Positions 8,609 to 18,506 of a DNA stretch of 64,000 bases are shown here, piece after piece (positions within the stretch are counted from its first letter, which is position 1; each line of letters opens with the position of its first letter). This DNA comes from Bacteroides sp. (GTDB taxonomy: Bacteria; Bacteroidota; Bacteroidia; Bacteroidales; Muribaculaceae). Made by a program: the position numbers and the translations under genes. The notes under the pieces were generated by a model that worked only from the letters and a program-made list of their open reading frames with translations, did no database searches and was not told where the DNA came from. The DNA lies in the NCBI GenBank assembly GCA_014801535.1, contig JAAVEA010000020.1:34758-98757 (forward strand), in the 5' to 3' direction.

Positions 8609-10474
8609 TTATTCTCCGGCTTCGAGAATGGCGATCTTCTCTTCAACCTGCTTCATTTCATCCTTGAGACGGTTAATCTTACGCTCCATCTCTTTGACCA
8701 TTGAATTTCCTGCAGAAGATTTCACATTGAAGAAACCCATATTGTTTTCAATAGTCTTCATTTCATTTCGTTTAGCCTCAAGCACACGCACAAGACGATC
8801 ACGCTCGCGATTGAGGTTCTGACCCTCGTTCTTGAGATTGGTGACACGCTCCTGGAAATTATTCATACGCGCCTTTCTCTCCTTGCTGTCAAAAGCTCCG
8901 TAAAGTTCGTCGCAGATAGCACGGTATTCAGCATAAATCTTGTCTTTAAGACGGAAAGGAACGAATCCGGCTTCCTGCCATGCGGCCTGAAGTTCTTTTA
9001 CACGGCCTATCACTTCACGACGATCTCCATCTTTGGGGAGCATCTTAAGCTCTTCGATTATAGCACGTTTTTTCTCAAGGTTTGCGTTTTCCACTTCACG
9101 GCGGGCATTCTCCTGTTTCTTACGTTCGTCGAAGAAGTAATTGCAAGCTTTTTGGAAACGCTCCCAGATGCTGTCGCTGTATTTGCGCGGCACACTTCCG
9201 ATCTTTTTCCATTCCGCCTGAAGCTTAACCACTTCAGCAGTGGCCTTACGTATATCTTCGGTCTCTTTCAGAGCCTCCGCTCTTTCACACAACTTGGTTT
9301 TCTTCTCAAGATTAGCGGCAAATTCATCTTTTGTCTTCTGGAAATATTCTGTCTTGGCATTGAAGAATTTATCACATGCTTCGCGGAAACGGGTATAAAG
9401 AACCGTATTGCTCTTTCTCGGAGCGAAACCATATTCTCGCCATTTCTTCTGAAGTTCGATAATCTTGTCGGTGGTGCTGTTCCACTCGTTGAAGCTATTG
9501 ATTGCGTTCAGGTCGATAGCCTCGATCTCTTCGCAAATCTTTGTCTTGGCTTCTTCGTTAGCCAATTCGGCTTCCTTACGCTTCTCGAAATATTCCTGAT
9601 GTCGCCGATTGATAACCGCGGAAGCGGCTTTGAACTCTTCCCATATGGAGTCGCGCAGATCTTTAGCCACCGGGCCAATGTTGCGCCATTGTTCATGAAT
9701 AGTCTGAAGGCTCCTGAACGCTGCGATCGGATCGGGGTTCTCCTCAAGTTTCTTAGCCTCATCTATCAATGATTTCTTAGCTTCGAGATTCTTCTTGAAA
9801 TCAAGGTCACGAAGTTCCTTATTCATTTTAAGATGATCATAGAACTGTTCGGTAACCATCTGGAACTGCTTCCAGATTTCGCTCTCAGCTGTAGGAGGAA
9901 TCTCTTTTATCGCTTTGAAATCCTGCACAAGCTGCTGAAACTCGGGGAATCGGACATTGACATTATCAATGTCTTCCGTAATAGCTTTAAGCTGTTCGAG
10001 AATAGCGTTCTTCTTTTCAAGATTCTCTTTACGTTTCTCCTCATCGGCGAGGATGAAAGCGGCACGCTTCTCCTTGAACTCGGAATATAATGCCTTGAAC
10101 TCATTCTCTTTCTCATCCACCGGAGATGAGAATGCAGCCGGATCATTCCCTTCGTCTATAAAAGCATTAAGCTGCTCGAGATTCTCTCTTGTCTTAATGT
10201 TGAAAAAAGCCTGCTTCAAGGCTGTCACCTCTTTATGGGCATCCATACGGTCGTTGGCAAGGATATCCTTTATCTCTGCAATGAGGCCATCCTTGTCAAG
10301 AGAATGGAATCTGCGTAAATCCTTGTTTTCATCTTTTTCATCCTCTACAGCATCAGCTACCTCCGCCAGATCAAGTGCGGGTGAGGTGGTTTCAACACAT
10401 TCGTTAACTGCCTCATTTGAAACAGTGCAGGCGTTCGTGGTGTCAGACGACTCCACTTTTTCGAGATCGTTCAT
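8609..10474 (-). CDS. DUF349 repeat protein
   Basis: 621 aa with repeated W(K/R)..G...R..S/K..W..F..AC..FF units, e.g. LQAEWKKIGSVPRKYSDSIWERFQKACNYFF. Confidence 0.9.
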   Translation of the reverse strand: MNDLEKVESSDTTNACTVSNEAVNECVETTSPALDLAEVADAVEDEKDENKDLRRFHSLDKDGLIAEIKDILANDRMDAHKEVTALKQAFFNIKTRENLEQLNAFIDEGNDPAAFSSPVDEKENEFKALYSEFKEKRAAFILADEEKRKENLEKKNAILEQLKAITEDIDNVNVRFPEFQQLVQDFKAIKEIPPTAESEIWKQFQMVTEQFYDHLKMNKELRDLDFKKNLEAKKSLIDEAKKLEENPDPIAAFRSLQTIHEQWRNIGPVAKDLRDSIWEEFKAASAVINRRHQEYFEKRKEAELANEEAKTKICEEIEAIDLNAINSFNEWNSTTDKIIELQKKWREYGFAPRKSNTVLYTRFREACDKFFNAKTEYFQKTKDEFAANLEKKTKLCERAEALKETEDIRKATAEVVKLQAEWKKIGSVPRKYSDSIWERFQKACNYFFDERKKQENARREVENANLEKKRAIIEELKMLPKDGDRREVIGRVKELQAAWQEAGFVPFRLKDKIYAEYRAICDELYGAFDSKERKARMNNFQERVTNLKNEGQNLNRERDRLVRVLEAKRNEMKTIENNMGFFNVKSSAGNSMVKEMERKINRLKDEMKQVEEKIAILEAGE

Positions 10475-10587
10475 ATAGGTTCAATTCATTTTTCAGTCGA
10501 AACTGAGTGAGTTCTTTCCGCTGAGGTTTCCCCCGCTCTTTACATTCCGCAGAATCCGATTTACAATTCTGCTGAACTTTTCGGCTT

Positions 10588-10618
10588 CAAATATACAAAT
10601 AATTTATTTCCCGACAAA
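10588..10618 (-). promoter_or_regulatory. Candidate Bacteroidales promoter for the DUF349 gene
   Basis: TTTG-N19-TATATTTG on the minus strand. Confidence 0.55.
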
Positions 10619-10665
10619 AAATCGGCTTATATTTATGAAGTTGAAGTTCTTAAATCTATTTTATT

Positions 10666-11484
10666 TTATTTCTCAACTTCCATTGAGATCACGCGTATAT
10701 CTTCCACAGGGCGGTCATCACGGCCGGTAGCGGAGTTCTGGATTTTTTCTACCACATCCATCCCCTCCAATACTTCTCCGAACACCGTATACTGTCCGTC
10801 AAGATGAGGAGTTCCGCCTACTGTGGTGTAGGCTTTTACAATATCTTGCGGAAGATCTACAGATACATTTGCTTCTGTCTCTTTTATAAGTTCCTGACGT
10901 AAAGATTCGAGACCTTCTTTGTCACCTGCTGCCTGAAGCTCCTTAATCTTGTCGCTGTTTTTCCTGACGAGCGAGTTGAAATAATCCTGAAGCTTGGCTC
11001 CAGCACTTTGACGAGCCATCATCTCAACATCAGACTCTGAATATTTATTCCCTGTCACAATATAGAATTGAGATCCTGAGCTCCGGCGTTCCGGATTCAC
11101 ATTGTCACCGGTGCGTGCCGCAGCGAGAGCGCCGTATTTATGGAAATGTTTCGGATACAGAATCTCCGCCTCAAGCGTATACCCTGTGCTTCCCGACCCG
11201 AGACGGGCGCCCGGGGCAGCCGTCTTTGAATCAGGATCACCGGTCTGAACCATAAAATCTTTTATTACACGGTGAAAAAGCACTCCATTATAAAAACCAT
11301 CGTTCACGAGTTTCAGAAAATTATCTCTGTGGGCCGGTGTGTCATCATAAAGCTTTACCTTTATATCTCCAAGAGTTGTCTTGATATCCACAACCGGTCC
11401 TGATGGTATCGTATCTTCTGCCATAATTTTTTGTTGAAATAGCGCAGCTATCAGCAGCAGCGCAGCTATAAATTTTAATTTCAT
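10666..11484 (-). CDS. Secreted peptidylprolyl isomerase (cyclophilin type)
   Basis: FHRVIKDFMVQTGDPDSK, GSQFYIVTG, FGEVLEGMDVVEKI; N-terminal signal peptide. Confidence 0.93.
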   Translation of the reverse strand: MKLKFIAALLLIAALFQQKIMAEDTIPSGPVVDIKTTLGDIKVKLYDDTPAHRDNFLKLVNDGFYNGVLFHRVIKDFMVQTGDPDSKTAAPGARLGSGSTGYTLEAEILYPKHFHKYGALAAARTGDNVNPERRSSGSQFYIVTGNKYSESDVEMMARQSAGAKLQDYFNSLVRKNSDKIKELQAAGDKEGLESLRQELIKETEANVSVDLPQDIVKAYTTVGGTPHLDGQYTVFGEVLEGMDVVEKIQNSATGRDDRPVEDIRVISMEVEK

Positions 11485-11517
11485 ATTCTTTCCCCTTTAA
11501 TGTATGCAGATAATTGC

Positions 11518-11880
11518 TTACATAGCTTCTCCTTCAGAATATATCCTTTTATAGATTCTTCTGAAATTGTCATCGGAAGCACGAAGTTCCTCCACATGAT
11601 CCTTATAATCCGTCCCCCATATCCCTTCGAGAAGCGATCCGATATATCTGCGGTCGCGGTCACGCTCAATGGCACCCTCTATCAGCGGAGTCAGCCAGCG
11701 GTCGAATTTCTCACGATCCACGGCTGAAAGATAGCGCGCCGTGCTGGCAAGGAATTGTCCGGAACTGTCTGCCATTCTCAACTTGCAGATCAGCTCACCC
11801 ATTTCGGGCTCGCAGGTTTCGACGTTATCCACGATATACTCATATATCGACATCCCCTCCTGTTCTTTATCTGTATCCAT
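11518..11880 (-). CDS. Conserved hypothetical protein (120 aa)
   Basis: Acidic, helix-rich ORF in the minus-strand array next to the cyclophilin gene; no recognisable family. Confidence 0.6.
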   Translation of the reverse strand: MDTDKEQEGMSIYEYIVDNVETCEPEMGELICKLRMADSSGQFLASTARYLSAVDREKFDRWLTPLIEGAIERDRDRRYIGSLLEGIWGTDYKDHVEELRASDDNFRRIYKRIYSEGEAM

Positions 11881-12103
11881 TAGTTATCTTTCTTTTAGAG
11901 AAGAGTGCTGATTGCGTCATAAAGCACGCATTTTACGGTTTTTCACGTTTCTCTCCCCGTTATTTTAAAGTTGAAGCACAAATTTACGAAAATTATTTTT
12001 AATTTTGTAGATGATTGACACAGTTTTTACTGTCAACCCCTATAAATGAAGTTTCCAAAACTGTTTCAAGTTTCTTTTTCTATATAACACATCATTTCTC
12101 CAA

Positions 12104-12745
12104 ATGGATAAATTCATAATAGTCATCGGACGTCAGTTCGGCTGCGGAGGACGTAAGATAGGCCGTAAGATTGCAGAAGCCTTCGGCATCCCTTACTACG
12201 ACAAGACTCTTCTTTCTAAAGCGGCCGAAGAGTTTGGGATAGACTCTGAAATTTTCAGTGCCGCCGATGAAAAAAGACCCTCTTTCCTTAGAAATTTTTT
12301 AGGCCTCAGCTGCGGCACATCGAATTCCCCTTGTGCTCCGGGGGCAATCTCTCACTTAGGACCGGGGTCTTTAGCCCCGGAATCCCTCTATAACGCTCAG
12401 TCGGAAGTGATACGCTCAATATGTAAGAAAGGGAGCTGCGTCATTGTAGGACGCACTGCCGATTATGTGATGCGTCACGAACCGGGATTAATTTCAATCT
12501 TCATCCAGGCTCCGATCGAACACAGGGCCAAGGAGATTGTGGCACGCAACGACGCAGCCGATGAACACAGCGCAACCTCCTTGGCTAAAAAACATGACAA
12601 AGCGCGTGAAAGCTATTACAATTATTTCACCAATCGCTCGTGGGGGACGGCAGAAAACTATCATCTCTGTTTTGACTCCTCTCGATTTGATGCCGACGCA
12701 ATCATAGCTCTGCTTAAATCATATATCGATTCTCAAAAGGATTGA
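12104..12745 (+). CDS. Cytidylate kinase-like family protein
   Basis: IIVIGRQFGCGGRKIGRKIAEAFGIPYYDKTLL, GSCVIVGRTADYVM; cytidylate kinase-like P-loop. Confidence 0.88.
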   Translation: MDKFIIVIGRQFGCGGRKIGRKIAEAFGIPYYDKTLLSKAAEEFGIDSEIFSAADEKRPSFLRNFLGLSCGTSNSPCAPGAISHLGPGSLAPESLYNAQSEVIRSICKKGSCVIVGRTADYVMRHEPGLISIFIQAPIEHRAKEIVARNDAADEHSATSLAKKHDKARESYYNYFTNRSWGTAENYHLCFDSSRFDADAIIALLKSYIDSQKD

Positions 12746-12832
12746 CCCGTTACCACCCCGTTCCTCAATATTTGAACGGGATCTTAAACTTTTTCTCATC
12801 TTTCAGCCTTTTATTATAAAAAGCTCAAGATT

Positions 12833-13606
12833 ATGAAAAAGACGTTATTTTTTATCTGCTATGTGGTTGGCATGTTGATCGGAGTGATGTTGCTTATTTT
12901 CAACTATGAAACCATGAACCGCGATCAGACTCTGCTAAGATATGCCATGCTGGCGACCGGTGTGATATTCATTATACCGGGTGTTTTTCAACTTATCGCC
13001 TCGCTCAGTCCCAAAAAAGATGAGAACGGGAATATTCTCCCTCGTAAATGGTATTCCACGGTCATAGCCGTGATTGCTCTGCTTTGGGGCATCTATATAT
13101 TGATTATGCCATTGGGATATGACGGAAGTCTGCGCATCACACTTGGAGTGTCTCTTGTGCTTGCGGGTGTTGCTCAGGCCGCCTGGATTGTCAGAACGGC
13201 CGAATCTACTTTCCTCAGATTTCTTGTCCCTTCGGTCACGGTTGCGGTAGGAGTGCTTGTTTGCATATTATTCAACAACTATCCTCAGAATGGGAAGGGA
13301 GATCAGATTGCGGCAATCATTTCCGGCATTATGCTCCTCATATGGGGTGTGAACGGGTTTATGTCTCTTCGATCCAAGAGAGTTGTGGCGGCAGCCGACA
13401 AAGCAGCTAAGATTGAGCGCAAGGCTGAGAAGGAAGAGCGCAAAGCTTTGAAGGAACAAGCCAAGGAACAGAAAAAGGAAACTGTCGAAAATGCATCTGA
13501 GGCAACGGACGCAGGCACAAAAGATAGCTCGGAAGAGAAGACTGAGCACTCCTCAGAACCGGAGTCTGAACCAAAACCCGAAGACACAGATAAAACCGAA
13601 CCATAA
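12833..13606 (+). CDS. DUF308 (HdeD-like) membrane protein with charged cytoplasmic tail
   Basis: Six hydrophobic helices with HdeD-like spacing, then a K/E-rich low-complexity tail. Confidence 0.75.
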   Translation: MKKTLFFICYVVGMLIGVMLLIFNYETMNRDQTLLRYAMLATGVIFIIPGVFQLIASLSPKKDENGNILPRKWYSTVIAVIALLWGIYILIMPLGYDGSLRITLGVSLVLAGVAQAAWIVRTAESTFLRFLVPSVTVAVGVLVCILFNNYPQNGKGDQIAAIISGIMLLIWGVNGFMSLRSKRVVAAADKAAKIERKAEKEERKALKEQAKEQKKETVENASEATDAGTKDSSEEKTEHSSEPESEPKPEDTDKTEP

Positions 13607-13614
13607 AGATTACA

Positions 13615-13646
13615 TTTGTATAACCGGATTTTAATCATTAATTTTG
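13615..13646 (+). promoter_or_regulatory. rnpB promoter
   Basis: TTTG (13615-13618)-N20-TAATTTTG (13639-13646), immediately upstream of the predicted RNA 5' end. Confidence 0.7.
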
Positions 13647-13649
13647 CAT

Positions 13650-14020
13650 TGCAGAAATGAGGTCTGTCGCTGCGTGATTAAATCACGGAGAGGAAAGTCC
13701 GGGCAACACAGAGCACCGCACATCCTAACGGGAAGCCGGCGGCAACGTCGGGGCAAGTGTGACAGAAAATAACCGCCTCCTTTATGGGAATCATTCCCGG
13801 AGGTAAGGGTGAAAAGGCGGGGTAAGAGCCCACCGGCTCCGGTGGCGACATCGGAGGCCGCACATCCTGCGGGTTGCAAGGCCAAATATACCGGCAGCGA
13901 AGGATTGCTCGTCCATTGCCGGGGGGTAGGCTGCTCCAACCGTCGGGAGACCGACGGTGTAGATAAATGACAGACTCCGGCCTGTGGCCGGAACATAACC
14001 CGGCTTATATCTTTTCTGCA
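13650..14020 (+). ncRNA. rnpB: RNase P RNA (bacterial type A)
   Basis: Conserved cores GAGGAAAGTCCGGGC, ACAGAAAATAACCGCC, GGTAAGGGTGAAAAGG, GTAAGAGCCCACC, ATAAATGACAG, AACATAACCCGGCTTAT; terminal pairing TGCAGAAA / TTTCTGCA. Confidence 0.96.
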
Positions 14021-14030
14021 TTCTTACTTG

Positions 14031-14071
14031 ACGGATTCAGATCGCTTCAACTTTTAGCTATCTGAATCCGT
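14031..14071 (+). terminator. Hairpin downstream of rnpB
   Basis: ACGGATTCAGAT (14031-14042) / ATCTGAATCCGT (14060-14071), perfect 12-bp arms; weak U-tract. Confidence 0.5.
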
Positions 14072-14204
14072 TATTATTAGTAAGTATTCAAAACTTAACG
14101 TATGCTCTTTCCGCTCTGCAACCAAATTGTCTGAAAAATAAGCACGCATATCGTATAAATTAATTTTGAACACTTGCTTATCTTGATTTTATTCCACTGT
14201 AACT

Positions 14205-15620
14205 ATGAGCAAAAACACTGAAAACACACCCAAAGCCAAGAAAGAGGGCTTTATTATACGATGGTATAATAAGATATATACTTTTGTGATATATTGCATC
14301 TCCGGCGTATGGAAAGATCCGAGAAAAACTTTCAAGGTTAGATTTATCAAGACAGTCAATCTCTCGGTAAATTCCTTTCTCGACCGCGGGCTGCAGATAA
14401 GATCAATGGCACTCACCTATTACACGGTTCTGTCGTTGGTTCCGGCGCTGGCTCTTTTAGTAGCTATCGGCCGTGGATTTGGAATGAGCGATACAATGCA
14501 GGGGGAGCTTTACAATATGTTCCCGTCGCAGTCGAAAGTGATCTCTACATGCATGAAGTTTGTCGATTCATATCTCAACGAGGCTACTCAGGGAGTATTT
14601 GTAGGTGTCGGTATCGTGATGTTGCTTTGGACCATCATCTCTCTTCTTTCATATATTGAAGATGCCTTCAACACAATATGGGATGTTAAGGAAGGACGGA
14701 CTTTCTACCAGAAACTTACCGACTACATTGCCATATGTCTTATTATTCCGGTTCTGATGCTATGCTCTTCAGGTGTGAATATTTTCATGTCGACAACTAT
14801 TCAGGAAAAACTTAATCTACCTTTCCTGAGTGCGGGTGTGAATCTGATATTGGAAATGGCACCACTCGTTTTGGCCTGGTTGGCTTTCACCTTCTCTTAT
14901 TATCTGATACCTACTACCAAGGTGGAATTGAAATATGCGATGATAGCAGGGGCGGTGTCGGCTATCTGTTTCGAGGTGCTTCAGATGCTTTTCGTAAACG
15001 GACAGATATATGTATCTAAATATAATGCCATATACGGTTCCTTCTCGTTCCTACCGTTGATGCTCGTATGGCTTCAGTTCTCATGGATGATACTTCTGGC
15101 AGGCTGTGTTCTCGCCTACTCTCTTCAGAATGTGTTCACATTTAATTTCCTCGGTGATGTGGGTCAGGTATCAAACCGCAGCTGGCATTCGATGGGTCTG
15201 ATCACAATGTGTGTTATCGTAAAGAGATTTATAAAAGAGGAAGAGCCTCTTTCGAATCAGGATATTGCGGTGCGCTATAATCTTCCTGTCCGTATCGTGA
15301 ACCGTGTGGTGGCAAAACTTTTGCAGGCCAAATTAATTTATGAAGTGAAAATAGACAATACCAATATAGGCCTCTCCCCCGCCTTAGAAGTGTCGGAACT
15401 TACATTAGGACGTTTTTATCGTGAATTTGATTCGGCGGGGGAAAACAATATCATTCCTGACTTCAACCTTATATATGCGGATATGTTGAAACTGCTCCGT
15501 CCGCTTTCCCAACAATCCTACGAAGACTATAATCAGGTAATGCTGAAAGATATTCCTCTCCCCTCTCCTGAACAAATCCATAAGATGCTGCTTAAGGAGG
15601 AAGAGGATGATAATAATTGA
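14205..15620 (+). CDS. YihY/virulence factor BrkB family membrane protein
   Basis: RSMALTYYTVLSLVPALALLVAIGRGFG, LSYIEDAFNTIWDVKEGRTFYQKLTDY, IYGSFSFLPLMLVWLQFSWMILLAGC; C-terminal wHTH-like region. Confidence 0.92.
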   Translation: MSKNTENTPKAKKEGFIIRWYNKIYTFVIYCISGVWKDPRKTFKVRFIKTVNLSVNSFLDRGLQIRSMALTYYTVLSLVPALALLVAIGRGFGMSDTMQGELYNMFPSQSKVISTCMKFVDSYLNEATQGVFVGVGIVMLLWTIISLLSYIEDAFNTIWDVKEGRTFYQKLTDYIAICLIIPVLMLCSSGVNIFMSTTIQEKLNLPFLSAGVNLILEMAPLVLAWLAFTFSYYLIPTTKVELKYAMIAGAVSAICFEVLQMLFVNGQIYVSKYNAIYGSFSFLPLMLVWLQFSWMILLAGCVLAYSLQNVFTFNFLGDVGQVSNRSWHSMGLITMCVIVKRFIKEEEPLSNQDIAVRYNLPVRIVNRVVAKLLQAKLIYEVKIDNTNIGLSPALEVSELTLGRFYREFDSAGENNIIPDFNLIYADMLKLLRPLSQQSYEDYNQVMLKDIPLPSPEQIHKMLLKEEEDDNN

Positions 15621-15660
15621 TTCTCCGATAGGTCTGTTATTACTTATAAAAATGAAAAAT

Positions 15661-15690
15661 AGAGGATGCAACTTCATTGTTGCATCCTCT
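15661..15690. terminator. Bidirectional terminator between convergent genes
   Basis: AGAGGATGCAAC-TTCATT-GTTGCATCCTCT; minus-strand flank ATTTTTCATTTTT. Confidence 0.75.
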
Positions 15691-15716
15691 ACTCGTTTTA
15701 CATTACCTTATTGAAT

Positions 15717-17162
15717 TCAATTGCTTTTACGTGCTGTTTTCTTTTTGGGAGCTTCCTCTTTCTTCACTGAGGATTTCTTGGCAGCCGGCTTACGGGCAGA
15801 CTTCTTCTTAGTAGCCGCTTCTACCATCTCTTCTTTCACAACTGACGTTTCTTTCTCATCAGAATTCTCCATGTTGGTGCGGACCGACTTGATTTCCTTC
15901 TTCAGCGACTCAATCTCTGAGGCCTGATTGCGAATAGTAAGGAGAAGCGAATTCAATTCCTCATTGTCGATACTTTCGGGGAACTGCTCCTGAACCCTTA
16001 CAAGGAAATCGGCAAGCACATTCATATAATTGGTGAAGGCCGCAAATGGCGATTCATATGGACTGAATGCCGCATGATCGGCTCCATCAGCCATATTCTT
16101 TGTGCTCATATAATAGAAGTGGTCACTGCTCTGCAGGTATTCCCAATCCTGTTTCAAACGGCGATCGGTACACATGCTCACCCGTTCCGCCACCCCGTAG
16201 AGTTTATTCAAGGCATCTCTCTGGAGCTCATTTCCTTTCCATGCCGAAACATCGCGCGCCTCGTCAATATCTGAGATAGGATAAGGGATAGAAAGCTCCC
16301 CTACCGGTTTAAGTTTTGCCACGACATCAGATGGTGTGGTAAACTCAATCCCGCTTTCCTTACCAAAATCAGGAAGTGCTTTAATGAACTCGAAGATACC
16401 TGTATATGCCGGCAGGAATGACCCGAATGTATCCATGCTCAGATAGAGATTGATCACCTGCTCTTCTTCGGGAAGTGATGCTATCCAACGTATATACTTA
16501 TCGGCCGTAAGTGGGTATTCATCCCATTCGGGATTGTTGAAATTACGTGAAATATCTTCAGCAAGTTTATCATTTGTAAGAAGAAGTTTCACATCAGGAG
16601 CGGTAGCCGCGCTATACACATAGTTAGGCGACTTCCAACCAAGTATGTGTTTCGCTCCGTCGGTAACGGCGGTTTTGAAACCCATACTCTTTATCAGCAG
16701 AGCTATGTCATCATCATATATCAGTTCTGTGTTGGCAAAAACTGTTGGACGCTTACCGAAAAGAGTGTGAATCAAGTCATCGTGCATCTTTACTTCTCTC
16801 AGAAACTCTTCGGGATCCTCAAGAGAAGCGAGGGAATGGGCGTAAGTGCCGGAAAGGAATTCCACACAACCGGTGTCGGCAAGCTGACGGAGTTTATCTA
16901 TGAATTCCGGAACATACATCTGAAGCTGCTCTATGGCTGTGCCAGATATACAGATGGAGCATTTGAACCCGCCGTTGGTTTTCTTGATGATGTCGAGCAG
17001 GGTATCTGCCATCGGCATATATGAGTTATTAGCCAGACGAGTGATGATTTCATCATCTGCGAAATCATCATAATAATAATGGTCGTTACCGATATCAAAG
17101 AAGCGGTAGCGTTTCAGACGGTATGGCTGATGTATCGTGAAATAGAAACAAACTGATTTCAT
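15717..17162 (-). CDS. Glycoside hydrolase family 57 (alpha-amylase/4-alpha-glucanotransferase type) with Lys/Ala-rich tail
   Basis: CFYFTIHQPYRLKRYRFFDIG, VFANTELIYDDDIALL (nucleophile region), LYLSMDTFGSF (acid/base region). Confidence 0.9.
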   Translation of the reverse strand: MKSVCFYFTIHQPYRLKRYRFFDIGNDHYYYDDFADDEIITRLANNSYMPMADTLLDIIKKTNGGFKCSICISGTAIEQLQMYVPEFIDKLRQLADTGCVEFLSGTYAHSLASLEDPEEFLREVKMHDDLIHTLFGKRPTVFANTELIYDDDIALLIKSMGFKTAVTDGAKHILGWKSPNYVYSAATAPDVKLLLTNDKLAEDISRNFNNPEWDEYPLTADKYIRWIASLPEEEQVINLYLSMDTFGSFLPAYTGIFEFIKALPDFGKESGIEFTTPSDVVAKLKPVGELSIPYPISDIDEARDVSAWKGNELQRDALNKLYGVAERVSMCTDRRLKQDWEYLQSSDHFYYMSTKNMADGADHAAFSPYESPFAAFTNYMNVLADFLVRVQEQFPESIDNEELNSLLLTIRNQASEIESLKKEIKSVRTNMENSDEKETSVVKEEMVEAATKKKSARKPAAKKSSVKKEEAPKKKTARKSN

Positions 17163-17236
17163 ATTCTAATTATCTTTATTGGGTTTTCTTTTGAGCCGTT
17201 TGCTCCTGTCTTAATGCAATCGGCCCGATTGTTAAA

Positions 17237-18502
17237 TCATTTTTTGGAGGCGATTACATCTTTATAGATATCTATCACCTTCTTGCCGGCCTTCTCCCAG
17301 GTAATCTGATGAATCTCCTCTATGCCGCGGTCGCGGAGCGTATTGTGAAGAGCGGGATAAGATATGAGCGCATGCATCGCATCAGCCATAGCGTCGATAT
17401 CCCAATAATCTGTCTTGATCACATTTTCAAGAATCTCGGCACAGCCGCTCTGTTTGGATATTATCGACGGCACTCCCATTTCCATGGCTTCCAAAGGAGA
17501 GATACCGAAGGGTTCGGAAACGGAGGGCATAACATATACATCAGAATCGCGGAACATCTGATACACCTCCTTACCTCGGAGAAACCCTGTGAAATGAAAC
17601 CTGTCGGCGATTCCTCGTTTGGCGGCAAGCTTGATCATTGCAGCTTCCATATCTCCGCCCCCGGCCATTACAAAACGGACATTCTTGTTTTTCTGAAGCA
17701 CTTTTGCAGCCGCTTCAACAAAATATTCCGGTCCTTTCTGCATTGTGATACGGCCCAGAAAGGTTATTACCTTATCTTTGCTTTCGCGCTTTTTAAGATT
17801 AAGGAGTTCATCGCTCAACGGTATAACCGCATTGTGTACTGTAGTTACTTTTGCCGGATCAATTCCATATTTATCTATGACAGTGCGTCGAGTAAGTTCC
17901 GACACAGTGATGATGTGATCGGCATTCATCATACCGTCTTTTTCAATTGCAAACACTGTCGGGTTAGGCTTTCCTCGCGAACGGTCAAACTCCGAAGCGT
18001 GAACATGAATCACAAGAGGCTTTCCTGTCACATTCTTCGCATGGATCCCCGCAGGATACGTCAGCCAGTCGTGAGAATGGATGATGTCAAAATCCACAGT
18101 GCGTGCAATTACGCCTGCAACAATTGAATAGTTGTTAATCTCTTCAAGAATATTATCGGGATAACGACCGGAAAACTCGATACAGCCGAGATCATTCAGT
18201 TTTAGATAATTGAAGTCGGCGTAGATATGGTCGCGAAGATCGAAGTATAACTGCGGATCCATAACTTTTCCTATCCGGTTTTCAACATAATCCCAACTTA
18301 CGTCACGCCATGCCACAGGTGTGTTGCCGGCTCCTATGATTCGGGCAAACCCTTTCTCTTCGTCTCCATAAGGCTTGGGAATAACAAAAGTTATATCCAT
18401 GTCGCCGTTATTGAACATCCCCTTGGTAAGACCATAACTTGCTGTTCCCAATCCTCCGAGAATATGAGGAGGAAACTCCCATCCGAACATTAATGCTTTC
18501 AT
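17237..18502 (-). CDS. Glycosyltransferase family 4/5-type (glycogen synthase-like)
   Basis: MFGWEFPPHILGGLGTASYGL, HSHDWLTYPAGI, FLGRITMQKGPEYFVEAA, MPSVSEPFGISPLEAMEMGVPSI. Confidence 0.9.
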   Translation of the reverse strand: MKALMFGWEFPPHILGGLGTASYGLTKGMFNNGDMDITFVIPKPYGDEEKGFARIIGAGNTPVAWRDVSWDYVENRIGKVMDPQLYFDLRDHIYADFNYLKLNDLGCIEFSGRYPDNILEEINNYSIVAGVIARTVDFDIIHSHDWLTYPAGIHAKNVTGKPLVIHVHASEFDRSRGKPNPTVFAIEKDGMMNADHIITVSELTRRTVIDKYGIDPAKVTTVHNAVIPLSDELLNLKKRESKDKVITFLGRITMQKGPEYFVEAAAKVLQKNKNVRFVMAGGGDMEAAMIKLAAKRGIADRFHFTGFLRGKEVYQMFRDSDVYVMPSVSEPFGISPLEAMEMGVPSIISKQSGCAEILENVIKTDYWDIDAMADAMHALISYPALHNTLRDRGIEEIHQITWEKAGKKVIDIYKDVIASKK

Positions 18503-18506
18503 ATTC

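Noticed and set aside
9152-10478. Plus-strand ORFs of 206 and 173 aa inside the DUF349 gene
   Set aside because: Antisense shadows caused by biased codon usage of the Lys/Glu-rich coiled-coil gene; composition (Ser/Phe/Leu-rich) is typical of such artefacts.
11481-11675. 64-aa ORF overlapping the cyclophilin upstream region and the 120-aa hypothetical gene
   Set aside because: Out-of-frame overlap with the longer, better-behaved ORF at 11518-11880 and no protein-like features.
12300-12400. GC-rich CCGGGG-containing stretch in the cytidylate kinase-like gene considered as an inserted repeat
   Set aside because: It stays in frame within a continuous coding sequence, and I could see no second copy or flanking duplication.
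13631-14021. Minus-strand ORFs of 61-121 aa
   Set aside because: They lie antisense to the clearly identifiable RNase P RNA and have no protein-family character.
17309-18127. Long plus-strand ORF (272 aa) antisense to the glycosyltransferase gene
   Set aside because: Shadow ORF: Cys/His/Arg-rich composition with no recognisable domain, while the opposite strand encodes a clear GT4-type enzyme.
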